From the NCBI RefSeq assembly GCF_023016115.1, contig NZ_JALKBH010000005.1, forward strand, positions 172,193 to 236,192: a stretch of DNA of 64,000 nucleotides, in the 5' to 3' direction. Source of the stretch: Alcanivorax sp. S6407. Its GTDB lineage: Bacteria > Pseudomonadota > Gammaproteobacteria > Pseudomonadales > Alcanivoracaceae. Shown piece by piece: positions 50,757-58,803 of the stretch (the first letter of the stretch is position 1; each line of letters opens with the position of its first letter). A program made the translations under genes and the position numbers. The notes below the pieces were generated by a model. That model did no database searches, was not told where the DNA came from, and saw only the letters and a list, made by a program, of their open reading frames with translations.

Positions 50757-51439
50757 AACCGGATCACTTCGAGCGCAATCAGGCGCTGGCTTCCGAATAT
50801 GTGGTGGGGACACTGCAGGGTGCCGCGCGCAAGCGTTTTGAGCACTGGATGATGGAGTCGCCGCGACTGCGTCGCCAGGTGTGGTATTGGGAGCGCCGTC
50901 TTGAACCGTTCAACAATAGTCTTCCCAAAACCGAGCCCCCTGCGCAGCTATGGGACCAGATAGAGCAGCGCCTGTTTTCTGAACCTGCGCCGCTTGCTGA
51001 CAAGCGTGGCGTGGGATTCTGGCGCTGGAGTGCGTTACTGGCCATGGCCAGCCTGTTGATCATGCTGGTGTGGACGCCGCTCCCCGAGCAGGGCCGGCAG
51101 GGTCTGGTTGCGGTGGTGCAGTCAGAGCAGGCCCAGCCCTTGTGGGTCATGAACGCATCGGCTGGTGATCAGCATCTGACGCTGAAAGCCCTGCCGCCGG
51201 TCAGCGCTGAAGCCGGGCAGGATTATGAGCTCTGGTTATTGCCGGAATCCGGTGTGCCGGTGTCGTTGACTGTTCTGCCCACTGAGGGCGCTGAATTGCG
51301 GATTACGCTCAGCAATGAGCAGGTGCGTGAATTGCTGAAGAGCCGTTCATTGGCAATCAGTCTTGAACCGAAAGGTGGCTCGCCCACCGGGCAACCCACC
51401 GGGCCGGTGGTGTACCAGACGCAACTGGTCGATATGTGA
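50753..51439 (+). CDS. Anti-sigma factor, RskA-like
   Basis: 228 residues from ATG 50753. A cytoplasmic N-terminus with EYVVGTLQGAARKRFEHWM (about 15-33) resembles the anti-sigma binding region. One membrane helix spans about 89-108. An extracytoplasmic RskA-like domain has LPPVSAEAGQDYELWLLPES. It binds and holds the ECF sigma factor until the signal causes release. Fully overlapping operon with the sigma gene. The signal is not known. Confidence 0.9.
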   Translation: MKPDHFERNQALASEYVVGTLQGAARKRFEHWMMESPRLRRQVWYWERRLEPFNNSLPKTEPPAQLWDQIEQRLFSEPAPLADKRGVGFWRWSALLAMASLLIMLVWTPLPEQGRQGLVAVVQSEQAQPLWVMNASAGDQHLTLKALPPVSAEAGQDYELWLLPESGVPVSLTVLPTEGAELRITLSNEQVRELLKSRSLAISLEPKGGSPTGQPTGPVVYQTQLVDM

Positions 51440-51465
51440 TTTTACGTTGGAATCTTGGCTTTTGT

Positions 51466-51641
51466 GACGAGTTTTGAGTTTCGAGTTGCGAAAATCAAAA
51501 GCTAAAAAACTCTTTAGCTTTCAGCCGAATCCGGTTTTGCTTTTCGAAACTCGAAACTCGAAACTCGAAACTCGAAACTCGAAACTCGAAACTCGAAACT
51601 CGAAACTCGAAACTCGAAACTCGAAACTCGAAACTCGAAAA
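51466..51641. repeat. Heptad element with TCGAAAC x13 array
   Basis: Left arm GAGTTTTGAGTTTCGAGTTG then CGAAAATCAAAAGC; middle CTTTAGCTTTC; right arm with thirteen perfect TCGAAAC units (51544-51634) and a partial one. It occupies the gap between convergent genes and ends 12 nt before the ABC-F stop. Confidence 0.96.
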
Positions 51642-51652
51642 GACTAGTCCTG

Positions 51653-53566
51653 CTAGTCCAACTCCGCCTCTGCCGTTTCCAGCGCTTCCATGGCTTCCAG
51701 AAGTTCACCTTCCAGTTCATCATGCTGCTTCTTCAGCCGGGCCTGGTCGCCGAGCAGGCCATTCATTTCGTTCTTGCGGCTGGCGTCGGTGTAGAGGGAT
51801 TCATCGCCCAACGCTGTCTCGGTTTTTTCCAGCTGAGCTTCGCAGTCGGCAAGCTGCTTTTCCAGTTTTTCCACCTGCTTTTTCAGCGGACGAAGCTGCT
51901 CGCGTTTTTGCGCAGCCAGTTGGCGACGGGCCTTGGCGTCGAGACCGTCATCCGCTTTTTCTTCCCGTGCCGGTTTGCCGTCCTTTCGGTTCTGTTGCAG
52001 CCAGCGCGCGTAATCATCCAGATCACCATCGAAGCGCGATACCGCCCCATTGGCCACCAGCCAGAACTCATCCACGGTGGTTTCCAGCAGATGCCGGTCG
52101 TGGGAGACCATGACCACGGCACCTTCAAAGGCCTGCAACGCCATGGTCAGCGCTTCACGCATGTCCAGGTCCAGGTGGTTGGCGGGCTCATCGAGTACCA
52201 GCAGGGCGGGCTTCTGTTGCACGATCATGGCCAGGGCCAGGCGCGCCTTTTCGCCACCGGAGAAGCGGCCAATGGGAGCGAACACATCATCGCCATGAAA
52301 ACCGAAGCGGCCGAGTTCGCTGCGCAGTTGTGATTCGCTCCACTTCGGATAGAAGCGGGACAGCATCTGGTAGGCAGTGTCGTTATGATCGAGACGATCC
52401 ACCTGTTGTTGGTGGAAATAGCCCACCACCAGATCGTTGTCTTTTTCAAAGCGGCCAGCCAGGGGCGGCAGCTCGCCTACCAGGGTGCGCACCAGGGTGG
52501 ATTTACCCGCACCGTTGGGGCCCAGCAGCCCCAGGCGGGATTCCGGTCGCAGGCTAAGGCTCACATTGCTGAGGATGGCAACGTCGCCGTTGTCATTCTG
52601 GTAACCGCACTGCACCCCGTCCAGGTTCTCCATGGGGTTGGGTAGTTTTTCCGGGGTGTGAAAATCGAAGCTGAAGCCGGAATCCACGTGGGCCGGAGCA
52701 ATCAACTCGAGCTTTTCCAGCGCCTTCACTCGACTCTGGGCCTGCTTGGCCTTGCTGGCCTTGGCCTTGAAGCGAGCGATGAACTTTTGCAGATGCGCCA
52801 CCTGGGCCTGCTGCTTGTCATGCATCTTCTGCTGCAGGGCCAGCTGCTCGGCACGTTGCCGTTCGAAGTCGGAATAACCGCCGCTATAGTGGTGCAGCTG
52901 CTGGCGTTCAATATGCAGAATCTGGTTGATGGTGGCATCCAGGAAGGCGCGGTCGTGGGAAATCACCAGCAGGGCGCCGGGTTGCTGCACCAGGTAACCC
53001 TGCAACCAGAGGATGGCATCCAGATCCAGATGGTTGGTGGGTTCATCAAGCAGCAGCAGGTCCGCGTCGCTCATCAGCACCTGGGCCAGGTTGAGACGCA
53101 TGCGCCAGCCACCGGAAAAGCTGGACACCGGTTGTTGTTGCTGGGTTTCACTGAAGCCCAGGCCAGCCAGCAGGGTGGCGGCACGGGCTGGCTGTTGCCA
53201 GGCGTGCAGGGCTTCCAGTTCGCCGTGGGCCACGGCGATGGCGTGATTGTCACCGGCTTGCTCGGCACTGCTCAGCTTGTGCTGGGCGGCACGCAGGGCC
53301 TTGTGGCCATCCAGTACATACTCCACCGCCGCCTGCTCCAGCGCCGGCACTTCCTGGGCCATCATCGCCAGTCGCCAGTCCGCGGGGCGGTTCAGATTGC
53401 CGCCATCGCTCTCCAGTTCCCCCATGATAAGCTTGAACAGCGAGCTCTTGCCGGTGCCGTTGCGGCCTACCAGGCCAACGCGCCAGCCCTTGTGCAGGAC
53501 AAAGCTGGCGTCTTCCAGTAGCAGGTCAGGGCCGCGGCGCAGATTGATATGTTCCAGAGAGAGCAT
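51653..53566 (-). CDS. ABC-F family ATPase (YheS/Uup-like)
   Basis: 637 residues with two ABC domains and no membrane span. First: Walker A GRNGTGKSS near 34-42, signature SFSGGWRMRL, Walker B LLLLDEPTNHLD. Second: GPNGAGKST near 350, FSGGEKARLAL, and LLVLDEPANHLD. The linker between is the charged helical P-site arm, and the C-terminus is a coiled coil (EKLEKQLADCEAQLEKTE). ABC-F proteins act on ribosomes rather than transport; YheS-type is favoured by length. Divergent from TIGR02444. Confidence 0.93.
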   Translation of the reverse strand: MLSLEHINLRRGPDLLLEDASFVLHKGWRVGLVGRNGTGKSSLFKLIMGELESDGGNLNRPADWRLAMMAQEVPALEQAAVEYVLDGHKALRAAQHKLSSAEQAGDNHAIAVAHGELEALHAWQQPARAATLLAGLGFSETQQQQPVSSFSGGWRMRLNLAQVLMSDADLLLLDEPTNHLDLDAILWLQGYLVQQPGALLVISHDRAFLDATINQILHIERQQLHHYSGGYSDFERQRAEQLALQQKMHDKQQAQVAHLQKFIARFKAKASKAKQAQSRVKALEKLELIAPAHVDSGFSFDFHTPEKLPNPMENLDGVQCGYQNDNGDVAILSNVSLSLRPESRLGLLGPNGAGKSTLVRTLVGELPPLAGRFEKDNDLVVGYFHQQQVDRLDHNDTAYQMLSRFYPKWSESQLRSELGRFGFHGDDVFAPIGRFSGGEKARLALAMIVQQKPALLVLDEPANHLDLDMREALTMALQAFEGAVVMVSHDRHLLETTVDEFWLVANGAVSRFDGDLDDYARWLQQNRKDGKPAREEKADDGLDAKARRQLAAQKREQLRPLKKQVEKLEKQLADCEAQLEKTETALGDESLYTDASRKNEMNGLLGDQARLKKQHDELEGELLEAMEALETAEAELD

Positions 53567-53633
53567 GATTCGGAGCCAGTTGGAGTCACAGGAAACCGGC
53601 GCAGTGTAAGCCAGCCGCCGTATTGGGGGAACC

Positions 53634-54098
53634 GTGGACGATACCGTGAAGCAGGATCTGTGGCGCTATGCGCTATTGCGATGGCAGGAAAAGCCCTTTG
53701 AGCAGGCCTGTCTGAGATTGCAGGACGACTTTCAGGTGCCGGTCTCGCTGCTGCTCTGCGGCCTGTGGCTGGCAGAGTGTGGCAAGCAGCCGGATACGCT
53801 GGTGGGGCGGCGCATGGCGGAGGTGGCGGAGCAGTTTGAGACTGACTACCTGAGGCCATTACGAGCGGTGCGGCGCAAGGCTGGTGAGGATACCCGCCTG
53901 CCGGAATTCAAGCGCCAGTTGCAGCAGGTTGAACTGGAAGGGGAGCGCTGGCTGCTGACCACCTTGCCGACCCTGTGCGACAACCTGCTGCCGGCGGGCG
54001 TGCGGGTCGACCCCATGGCGTGGATGCTGGTGGTGGTGCCGGAGCTGGCCCAGTGTGAAGGGCTGCAAAAGGCTCTTGGCGAGTTAGTGGCACTGTAG
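53634..54098 (+). CDS. TIGR02444 family protein
   Basis: 154 residues, GTG start at 53634. The opening DLWRYALLRWQEKPFEQACL then RLQDDFQVPVSLLLCGLWLA is typical of TIGR02444, a soluble helical family of unknown function. The stop TAG (54096-54098) is part of CTGTAGGAG, the left end of the following inverted repeat, so the repeat determines where the gene ends. Divergent from the ABC-F gene; bioA follows. Confidence 0.85.
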   Translation: MDDTVKQDLWRYALLRWQEKPFEQACLRLQDDFQVPVSLLLCGLWLAECGKQPDTLVGRRMAEVAEQFETDYLRPLRAVRRKAGEDTRLPEFKRQLQQVELEGERWLLTTLPTLCDNLLPAGVRVDPMAWMLVVVPELAQCEGLQKALGELVAL

Positions 54099-54259
54099 GA
54101 GTGCCTCTTGAGGTGCGAACAAATCCGTTTCGAGTTGCGAGTAACGAGTTTCGAAAACCCAAAACCTCTGGTGTTGCAGGGTTTTGAGGTTTGCCTTTCG
54201 CAACTCGAAACTCGTTACTCGCTAGCCCTCGGTTCGCACCTCAAGAGGTACTCCTACAG
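54093..54259. repeat. REP-ended inverted element with TCGAAAC-type core
   Basis: The outer arms are CTGTAGGAGTGCCTCTTGAG then GTGCGAAC (54093 on) and GTTCGCACCTCAAGAGGTAC then TCCTACAG (to 54259). The inner arms are degenerate TCGAAAC heptads. It is 167 bp and a near-perfect palindrome. It lies between two same-direction genes. Confidence 0.92.
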
Positions 54260-54336
54260 TATCTCCCTCATGCCGTTTTTGAATTTTGAACGCCCCCCTG
54301 CCATTCTTCCTTTCCACGTTTCGCCCGGACAGCCCC

Positions 54337-55611
54337 ATGACCACCGATCTCGATTTCGACCGTGACCACCTCTGGCATCCCTATACCTCCACCTCTGCAC
54401 CGTTACCGACCTTTCCGGTGGCCAGTGCCAAGGGCGTGCGGCTGACGCTGGAAGATGGTCGTGAGCTGGTGGATGGCATGTCGTCCTGGTGGGCGGCGGT
54501 GCACGGCTATAACCATCCGGTGCTGAATCAGGCGGCCAAGGATCAGATCGATCGCATGGCCCACGTCATGTTTGGCGGCCTGACCCATGAGCCGGCGGTG
54601 GAGTTGGGCAAGAAGCTGGTGGCGCTCACGCCTGAACCATTACAGAAGGTGTTCCTGGCCGACAGCGGTTCGGTGTCCGTGGAAGTGGCCATCAAGATGG
54701 CGCTGCAGTTCTGGCTGAGCCAGGGCTACCAGGGCAAGGACAAGCTGCTGGCCCTTCGCAACGGTTACCACGGCGATACCTTCGGGGCCATGGCGGCCTG
54801 TGATCCGGTCAATGGCATGCACTCGCTGTTCAGTGGCGTGCTGGCGCAGCATCATTTCGCAGCGGCCCCGCAAAGTCCGTTCGACGGTCCCCTGGATCCG
54901 GCGGATGTGCAGGCGGTACGTGAAAAGCTGGAGCAGCATGGTGATGAAATCGCCGCGGTGATTCTGGAGCCAGTGGTGCAGGGCGCCGGTGGCATGCGCA
55001 TCTACAGCCCCGCGTATCTGAAAGCGGTACGTGAACTGTGCGATGAGTACAACGTGCTGTTGATCTTCGATGAAATTGCCACCGGTTTCGGCCGCACTGG
55101 CAAGCTGTTTGCCCTGGAGCATGCCGATGTCTGCCCCGATATCCTTTGTCTGGGCAAGGCTATCACCGGCGGCTATATGACCCTGGCCGCGGCGCTCTGT
55201 ACCGATCGCGTGGCGGCGGGTATCTGCGACGGCGAAGCCGGGGTGCTGATGCACGGCCCTACCTTTATGGGCAACCCGCTGGCCTGTGCGGTGGCCAATG
55301 CCTGCATTCAGTTGCTGCTGGACTCCGGCTGGGAGGGCCGGGTGGCCGCCATTGAGAAACAGTTACAGGAAGAGTTGCTGCCACTGAAGCAGTTCGACAG
55401 TGTGGCCGACACCCGCGTGCTGGGCGCCATCGGGGTGATGGAAATGAAGCAGCCGGTGGCCATGGAAGCGGTGCAGAAAGGGTTTGTAGAGCAGGGCGTG
55501 TGGATCCGCCCGTTCGGCAAGCTGGTCTACATCATGCCGCCCTTCGTGATCGAACCCGAAGACCTGAGCAAGCTCACCGCCGCGATGAAGGATCTGGCGG
55601 AGCGGAGCTGA
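54337..55611 (+). CDS. bioA: Adenosylmethionine-8-amino-7-oxononanoate aminotransferase
   Basis: 424 residues from ATG 54337; an upstream in-frame ATG at 54286 lies in poorly coding [21 protein letters not shown] at the start and [11 protein letters not shown] are diagnostic of BioA. PLP lysine K274 is in [10 protein letters not shown], with [11 protein letters not shown] before it and [15 protein letters not shown] after. It converts KAPA to DAPA in biotin synthesis with SAM as amino donor. Other bio genes are not in the window, so bioA is separate from the usual bio operon. Confidence 0.94.
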   Translation: MTTDLDFDRDHLWHPYTSTSAPLPTFPVASAKGVRLTLEDGRELVDGMSSWWAAVHGYNHPVLNQAAKDQIDRMAHVMFGGLTHEPAVELGKKLVALTPEPLQKVFLADSGSVSVEVAIKMALQFWLSQGYQGKDKLLALRNGYHGDTFGAMAACDPVNGMHSLFSGVLAQHHFAAAPQSPFDGPLDPADVQAVREKLEQHGDEIAAVILEPVVQGAGGMRIYSPAYLKAVRELCDEYNVLLIFDEIATGFGRTGKLFALEHADVCPDILCLGKAITGGYMTLAAALCTDRVAAGICDGEAGVLMHGPTFMGNPLACAVANACIQLLLDSGWEGRVAAIEKQLQEELLPLKQFDSVADTRVLGAIGVMEMKQPVAMEAVQKGFVEQGVWIRPFGKLVYIMPPFVIEPEDLSKLTAAMKDLAERS

Positions 55612-55612
55612 C

Positions 55613-55925
55613 AGCTACAAGCTACAAGCTACAAGCTACAAGCTACAAGCTACAAGCTACAAGCTACGCTTGATTGGAAAGGCGAACCCCAAATAGTTCC
55701 CGGGTTTTCAGCCTTTCTACGAAGCCGCTGTAGGAACGTAGCGCAGCGCAGTAACGCACGGAGTGCGGTCACGAAGGGGGGAGCGTAGCGAATAACGAGC
55801 CTGCTCGCGATCCGAGCCCGGGCGAGGTAAGGATTCCAGAAACGATTTTGCCTTTCGACACTCGCTACTCGAACCTCGACACTCATCTCCTGCCAAGTCT
55901 TGTATCGCTTGCAGGCAAGTACCCA
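55613..55925. repeat. AGCTACA x7 array and composite repeat
   Basis: Seven perfect AGCTACA units (55613-55661), then the tail AGCTACGCTTGATTGGAAAG. The module order that follows is the same as at 19414: GTTCCCGGGTTTTC, TTTCTACGAAGCCGCTGTAG, GGAACGTAGCGCAGCGCAGT, a REP piece GCGATCCGAGC, GAGGTAAGGATTCCAGAA, and TCGAAAC-type degenerate heptads. It begins 1 nt after the bioA stop. Confidence 0.93.
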
Positions 55926-55995
55926 CAAAAGGCCGCAACGCGGCCTTCGCGTGTTGCCTGTTGCGTGAAGCGTGCGGCGTCACCTGTTGCGTCTC
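55926..55995. repeat. CAACACG-type degenerate heptads before ParA stop
   Basis: CGCGTGTTGCCTGTTGCGTG then AAGCGTGCGGCGTCACCTGT show 7-nt spaced GTTGCGT-like units. It closes the repeat block between the convergent bioA and parA-like genes. Confidence 0.65.
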
Positions 55996-56739
55996 TTACC
56001 TGAATCCCGGCATGGTCTGGATCAGATGCCGCTGTACTTCCAGCCATTCCCCGATCAAACGCCAGTGCTGTTTGTCATCCATATGCCGTGACACGGCAGC
56101 ATCCATGATGCCTTCACCATGGCTCATAGCCTGCACATAGGATTGGGTGTCGCGGAGGGTCACCAGATAGGGAATCTTCAGGCTGGCCAGGAACTGGCGC
56201 AGGGCTTCATACATCCGGGTGCGGGTGCGCACCCGGTTGGCGATCACCGCCAGCCGGCGCGGGCGGCGCCGATAGCTGGGGGTCAGCATCACGTTCTGCA
56301 GGAAGCGGGTGGTGGCGCGAATGTCGATGGGGCTGGGCAGCACCGGGACCAGCACGATCTGCGACAGCCGCATCAGATGATCTAGCTGGTGGGCATCCAG
56401 ACCGGCGGGGGAGTCAATGATGACTACATCGCCGCACTGATCCAGCCGCTGCTGCAACCGACCCAGCGACAAGGGTTCACCGGCAGGCCAGGCAAGGCTG
56501 TGGATATAGTCCGTTTTTCGTAGCTTCAACCACTGCGAAGAGGACTGCTGAGGGTCGAGATCCATCAGCGTAACGTGGCGTCCCAGGGCTTCGTAATAGC
56601 AGGCCAGGTTGGTAGAGACAGTGGTCTTGCCACACCCGCCCTTGCTGTTGGCAACAAGAATAACGGTCCGTCTGGCCGGGGAAGTGGCCGATTGGGAGCG
56701 GTATGCGCGATTTGTCGTTCCGTTCTGTGCGCTATTCAT
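55996..56739 (-). CDS. ParA/MinD-type ATPase, orphan
   Basis: 247 residues from ATG 56739; a TTG five codons upstream is less likely. The deviant Walker A KGGCGKTT is at 33-40, Walker A' [10 protein letters not shown] near 62-72, and Walker [12 protein letters not shown] near 113-123. A basic RRRPRRL stretch (about 175) may bind DNA. No parB-like gene is adjacent, so it is not a normal chromosome-partition pair; such ATPases often place pili, chemoreceptors or other cargo. Divergent from the DUF4124 gene. Cargo unknown. Confidence 0.88.
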   Translation of the reverse strand: MNSAQNGTTNRAYRSQSATSPARRTVILVANSKGGCGKTTVSTNLACYYEALGRHVTLMDLDPQQSSSQWLKLRKTDYIHSLAWPAGEPLSLGRLQQRLDQCGDVVIIDSPAGLDAHQLDHLMRLSQIVLVPVLPSPIDIRATTRFLQNVMLTPSYRRRPRRLAVIANRVRTRTRMYEALRQFLASLKIPYLVTLRDTQSYVQAMSHGEGIMDAAVSRHMDDKQHWRLIGEWLEVQRHLIQTMPGFR

Positions 56740-56937
56740 GCCGTGGGTTGCCAAATATTTCGTATGATTCTACCCCTCGTGGTAAGGGATGCACTCTCAG
56801 TCATGAAAAAGGGTGATCCCGCTCACACGCACCACAGTACCCCATTTGATATCAAAGTGGTGTAAATTGTGGGGCGATTTGCCACTACAGGGGAACCTTC
56901 ACGGGGTGACCTGTCTTACTAGGGGGTAAAAAGCGTC

Positions 56938-57216
56938 ATGCGTTACTTTCTGATTCTGCTGGTGCTGATCGCCGCTGTGGCGGTGGCGCTGTTTACTGTG
57001 CCGCTGGAAAATGGCAAACCGATGCTGGACTGGCAGCATGTGCAGGAAAACTGGCAGGAGCCGGAGAAGCTGTTTGACGATGGCGTGGAAGGTTTGGTCA
57101 AGAAATCGGAACAAACCACACTCTATCGCTGGCGTGACCCGCAGGGAAACTGGCAGTATGGCCAGATTCCGCCCCCGGGGGTAGACGCAGAAGAGATGTC
57201 CATTCAGGCCCGTTAA
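56938..57216 (+). CDS. DUF4124-like small exported protein
   Basis: 92 residues. The N-terminal hydrophobic helix (about 4-22) looks like an uncleaved anchor or signal. The C-terminal TTLYRWRDPQGNWQYGQIPP matches the DUF4124 core (YRWxDxxGxxxYxxxPP), a small periplasmic fold of unknown role. It precedes the FKBP gene by 61 nt in the same direction, probably in one transcript. Function unknown. Confidence 0.8.
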   Translation: MRYFLILLVLIAAVAVALFTVPLENGKPMLDWQHVQENWQEPEKLFDDGVEGLVKKSEQTTLYRWRDPQGNWQYGQIPPPGVDAEEMSIQAR

Positions 57217-57277
57217 TGATGATCCGGCCGGTTTGGCGTAATGAACACACAATAAGATGAGTCCATTTGGAGGCAGA

Positions 57278-58015
57278 ATGAAGAAGTTGGGAATCGTGCT
57301 GGCAGGTACCGTACTGCTGGCAGCCTGTGGCCAGGAAAAAGCCGAGCTGAAGACTGACGATCAGAAAGGCTCCTACGCACTGGGTTTTGTCAGTGCCGAG
57401 CAGATGCAGCAGCTGGGTGTCCTGGACAAGGAAGCTTTCATCGCTGGTCTCAAGGACGGCCTGCAGGAAAATCCTGAAGGTGAGATGAACGAAGAAGAGA
57501 TGCAGGCTGCCCTGCAGGCATTCCAGCAGCGCGTGATGGAAGCGCAGCAGGAAAAAATGAAGGAAGCCATGGAGCAGCAGCAGAAGGACATGGAAGAAGC
57601 GGGTGCCAAGAACAAGGAAGCCGGCGCCGCTTTCCTGGAAGAGAACGCCAAGCGTGACGGCGTGACCGTGACCGACAGCGGCCTGCAGTACGAAGTGCTG
57701 GCCTCCGGTGAAGCCGGTGCCAAATCTCCGACTCTGGATGACACTGTAGAAGTGCACTACCACGGCACCCTGCCTGACGGCACCGTATTCGACAGCTCTG
57801 TAGAGCGTGATCAGCCGGCTACTTTCGGTCTCAAGCAGATCATCAAGGGCTGGCAGGAAGTGCTGCCGATGATGAAGGAAGGCGACAAGTGGAAAGTGGT
57901 TGTTCCCTCCGAGCTGGGTTACGGCGAGCAGGGCGCAGGCCCGGGCAGCGACATCGGCCCGAACCAGGTGCTGATCTTCGAAATCGAGCTGCTGGATGTG
58001 AAAGGCGACGAGTAA
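57278..58015 (+). CDS. FKBP-type peptidyl-prolyl isomerase lipoprotein (FkpA/Mip-like)
   Basis: 245 residues from ATG 57278, with GGAGGC before it. Lipobox LLAAC gives Cys 18. A helical dimerisation domain (about 24-125, rich in Glu/Gln/Met) precedes the FKBP fold (about 140-242), with VEVHYHGTLPDGTVFDSSVE and GWQEVLPMMKEGDKW, plus LGYGEQGAG, all active-site segments present. It catalyses prolyl isomerisation and chaperones envelope proteins. Membrane tethering distinguishes it from soluble FkpA. A very strong terminator follows. Confidence 0.93.
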   Translation: MKKLGIVLAGTVLLAACGQEKAELKTDDQKGSYALGFVSAEQMQQLGVLDKEAFIAGLKDGLQENPEGEMNEEEMQAALQAFQQRVMEAQQEKMKEAMEQQQKDMEEAGAKNKEAGAAFLEENAKRDGVTVTDSGLQYEVLASGEAGAKSPTLDDTVEVHYHGTLPDGTVFDSSVERDQPATFGLKQIIKGWQEVLPMMKEGDKWKVVVPSELGYGEQGAGPGSDIGPNQVLIFEIELLDVKGDE

Positions 58016-58019
58016 TCTA

Positions 58020-58080
58020 GCCGTTTCACCCACAAAAAAAGGGCGCCTTCAGGGCGCCCTTTTTTTGTGGGTGAAACGGC
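58020..58080. terminator. Perfect 28-bp-stem bidirectional terminator
   Basis: GCCGTTTCACCCACAAAAAA and the following AGGGCGCC (58020-58047) pair without mismatch with 58053-58080 around TTCAG. An A7 tract before and a T7 tract after the GGGCGCC core allow termination in both directions. The outer stem extends beyond the normal length. Confidence 0.95.
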
Positions 58081-58270
58081 CGCAACAGGCAACACGCTTC
58101 ACGCAACATGCCAAAGGCAAAATCGGGAGAACCATCCTGTGGGAGTGTGCCTGCACGCGAATCCTGTCGGTGACTTCAAGCCCTTCGCGTGCAAGCACGC
58201 TCCCACAGTATTTCCCGGCGTGGGTGTGCCCCTGGCGTGTTGCGGCCGCATAGCGGCAAAAAAAACCGGC
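58081..58270. repeat. CAACACG-type heptad element containing a REPIN
   Basis: Outer arms: CGCAACAGGCAACACGCTTC then ACGCAACATGCC on the left, GGCGTGTTGCGGCCGC on the right. Inside, 58137-58208, are two inverted REPs, CTGTGGGAGTGTGCCTGCAC and GTGCAAGCACGCTCCCACAG, 33 nt apart, the layout of a Pseudomonas-type REPIN. It lies between convergent genes. Confidence 0.9.
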
Positions 58271-58309
58271 CATGGAGGCCGGTTTAAACGAGGAAAATCA
58301 GCACAAGAT

Positions 58310-58702
58310 TCAGTCGTGCCAGCCATCTATCTTGCCGGAGCAGACCCAGTCCTTGGAGGCCTTGGTCACGCCGGTCCAGTTATAGCTGTAGCGGCCATTG
58401 GCCTTGTAGGTGCTCCAGCCCTTGGTGTTGCCCGGGGCGATACCAGAGGCACCACAGTCATCCGAGCCGGAGTTGCGCTCGTTGCAGAAGCGCGCGTAGA
58501 TGCGGTGGTTGCACACATTCTTGTAGGTAACGATGAACTTGCCTTCCGTGTAGGTGCTCCACTTCGAATCTGCCACCACCATGCAGGGGCCCCCTGTAGG
58601 GGTGCGGCCATCCCAGCAGGTGTCGCTATCCACCGAAGATGAGTAATCCGCCACCGCCAGCTGTGACGACAGCACGATGGCCATTCCCAGTACCTTTTTC
58701 AT
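58310..58702 (-). CDS. Small secreted Cys-rich protein, unknown
   Basis: 130 residues with a signal peptide ending LAVA (residue 18). The mature protein of about 112 residues has six cysteines (29, 40, 64, 73, 83, 121), which could form three disulfides, and many Tyr/Trp/Gly. It has no known domain; TPTGGPCMVV and GKFIVTYKNVCNHRIY are the best-conserved-looking parts. It is monocistronic. It resembles small extracellular lectin-like or inhibitor folds, but nothing specific can be claimed. Confidence 0.7.
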   Translation of the reverse strand: MKKVLGMAIVLSSQLAVADYSSSVDSDTCWDGRTPTGGPCMVVADSKWSTYTEGKFIVTYKNVCNHRIYARFCNERNSGSDDCGASGIAPGNTKGWSTYKANGRYSYNWTGVTKASKDWVCSGKIDGWHD

Positions 58703-58803
58703 TGCTTGCTCCCTTTGCTTTTCGTTCCCGATGAAATCAGGTTAGCGAAAGCGCGGGGTGAGCGCGTCCCCCATATGGGGTATGTCGAATGCGTGAGCTG
58801 GCC

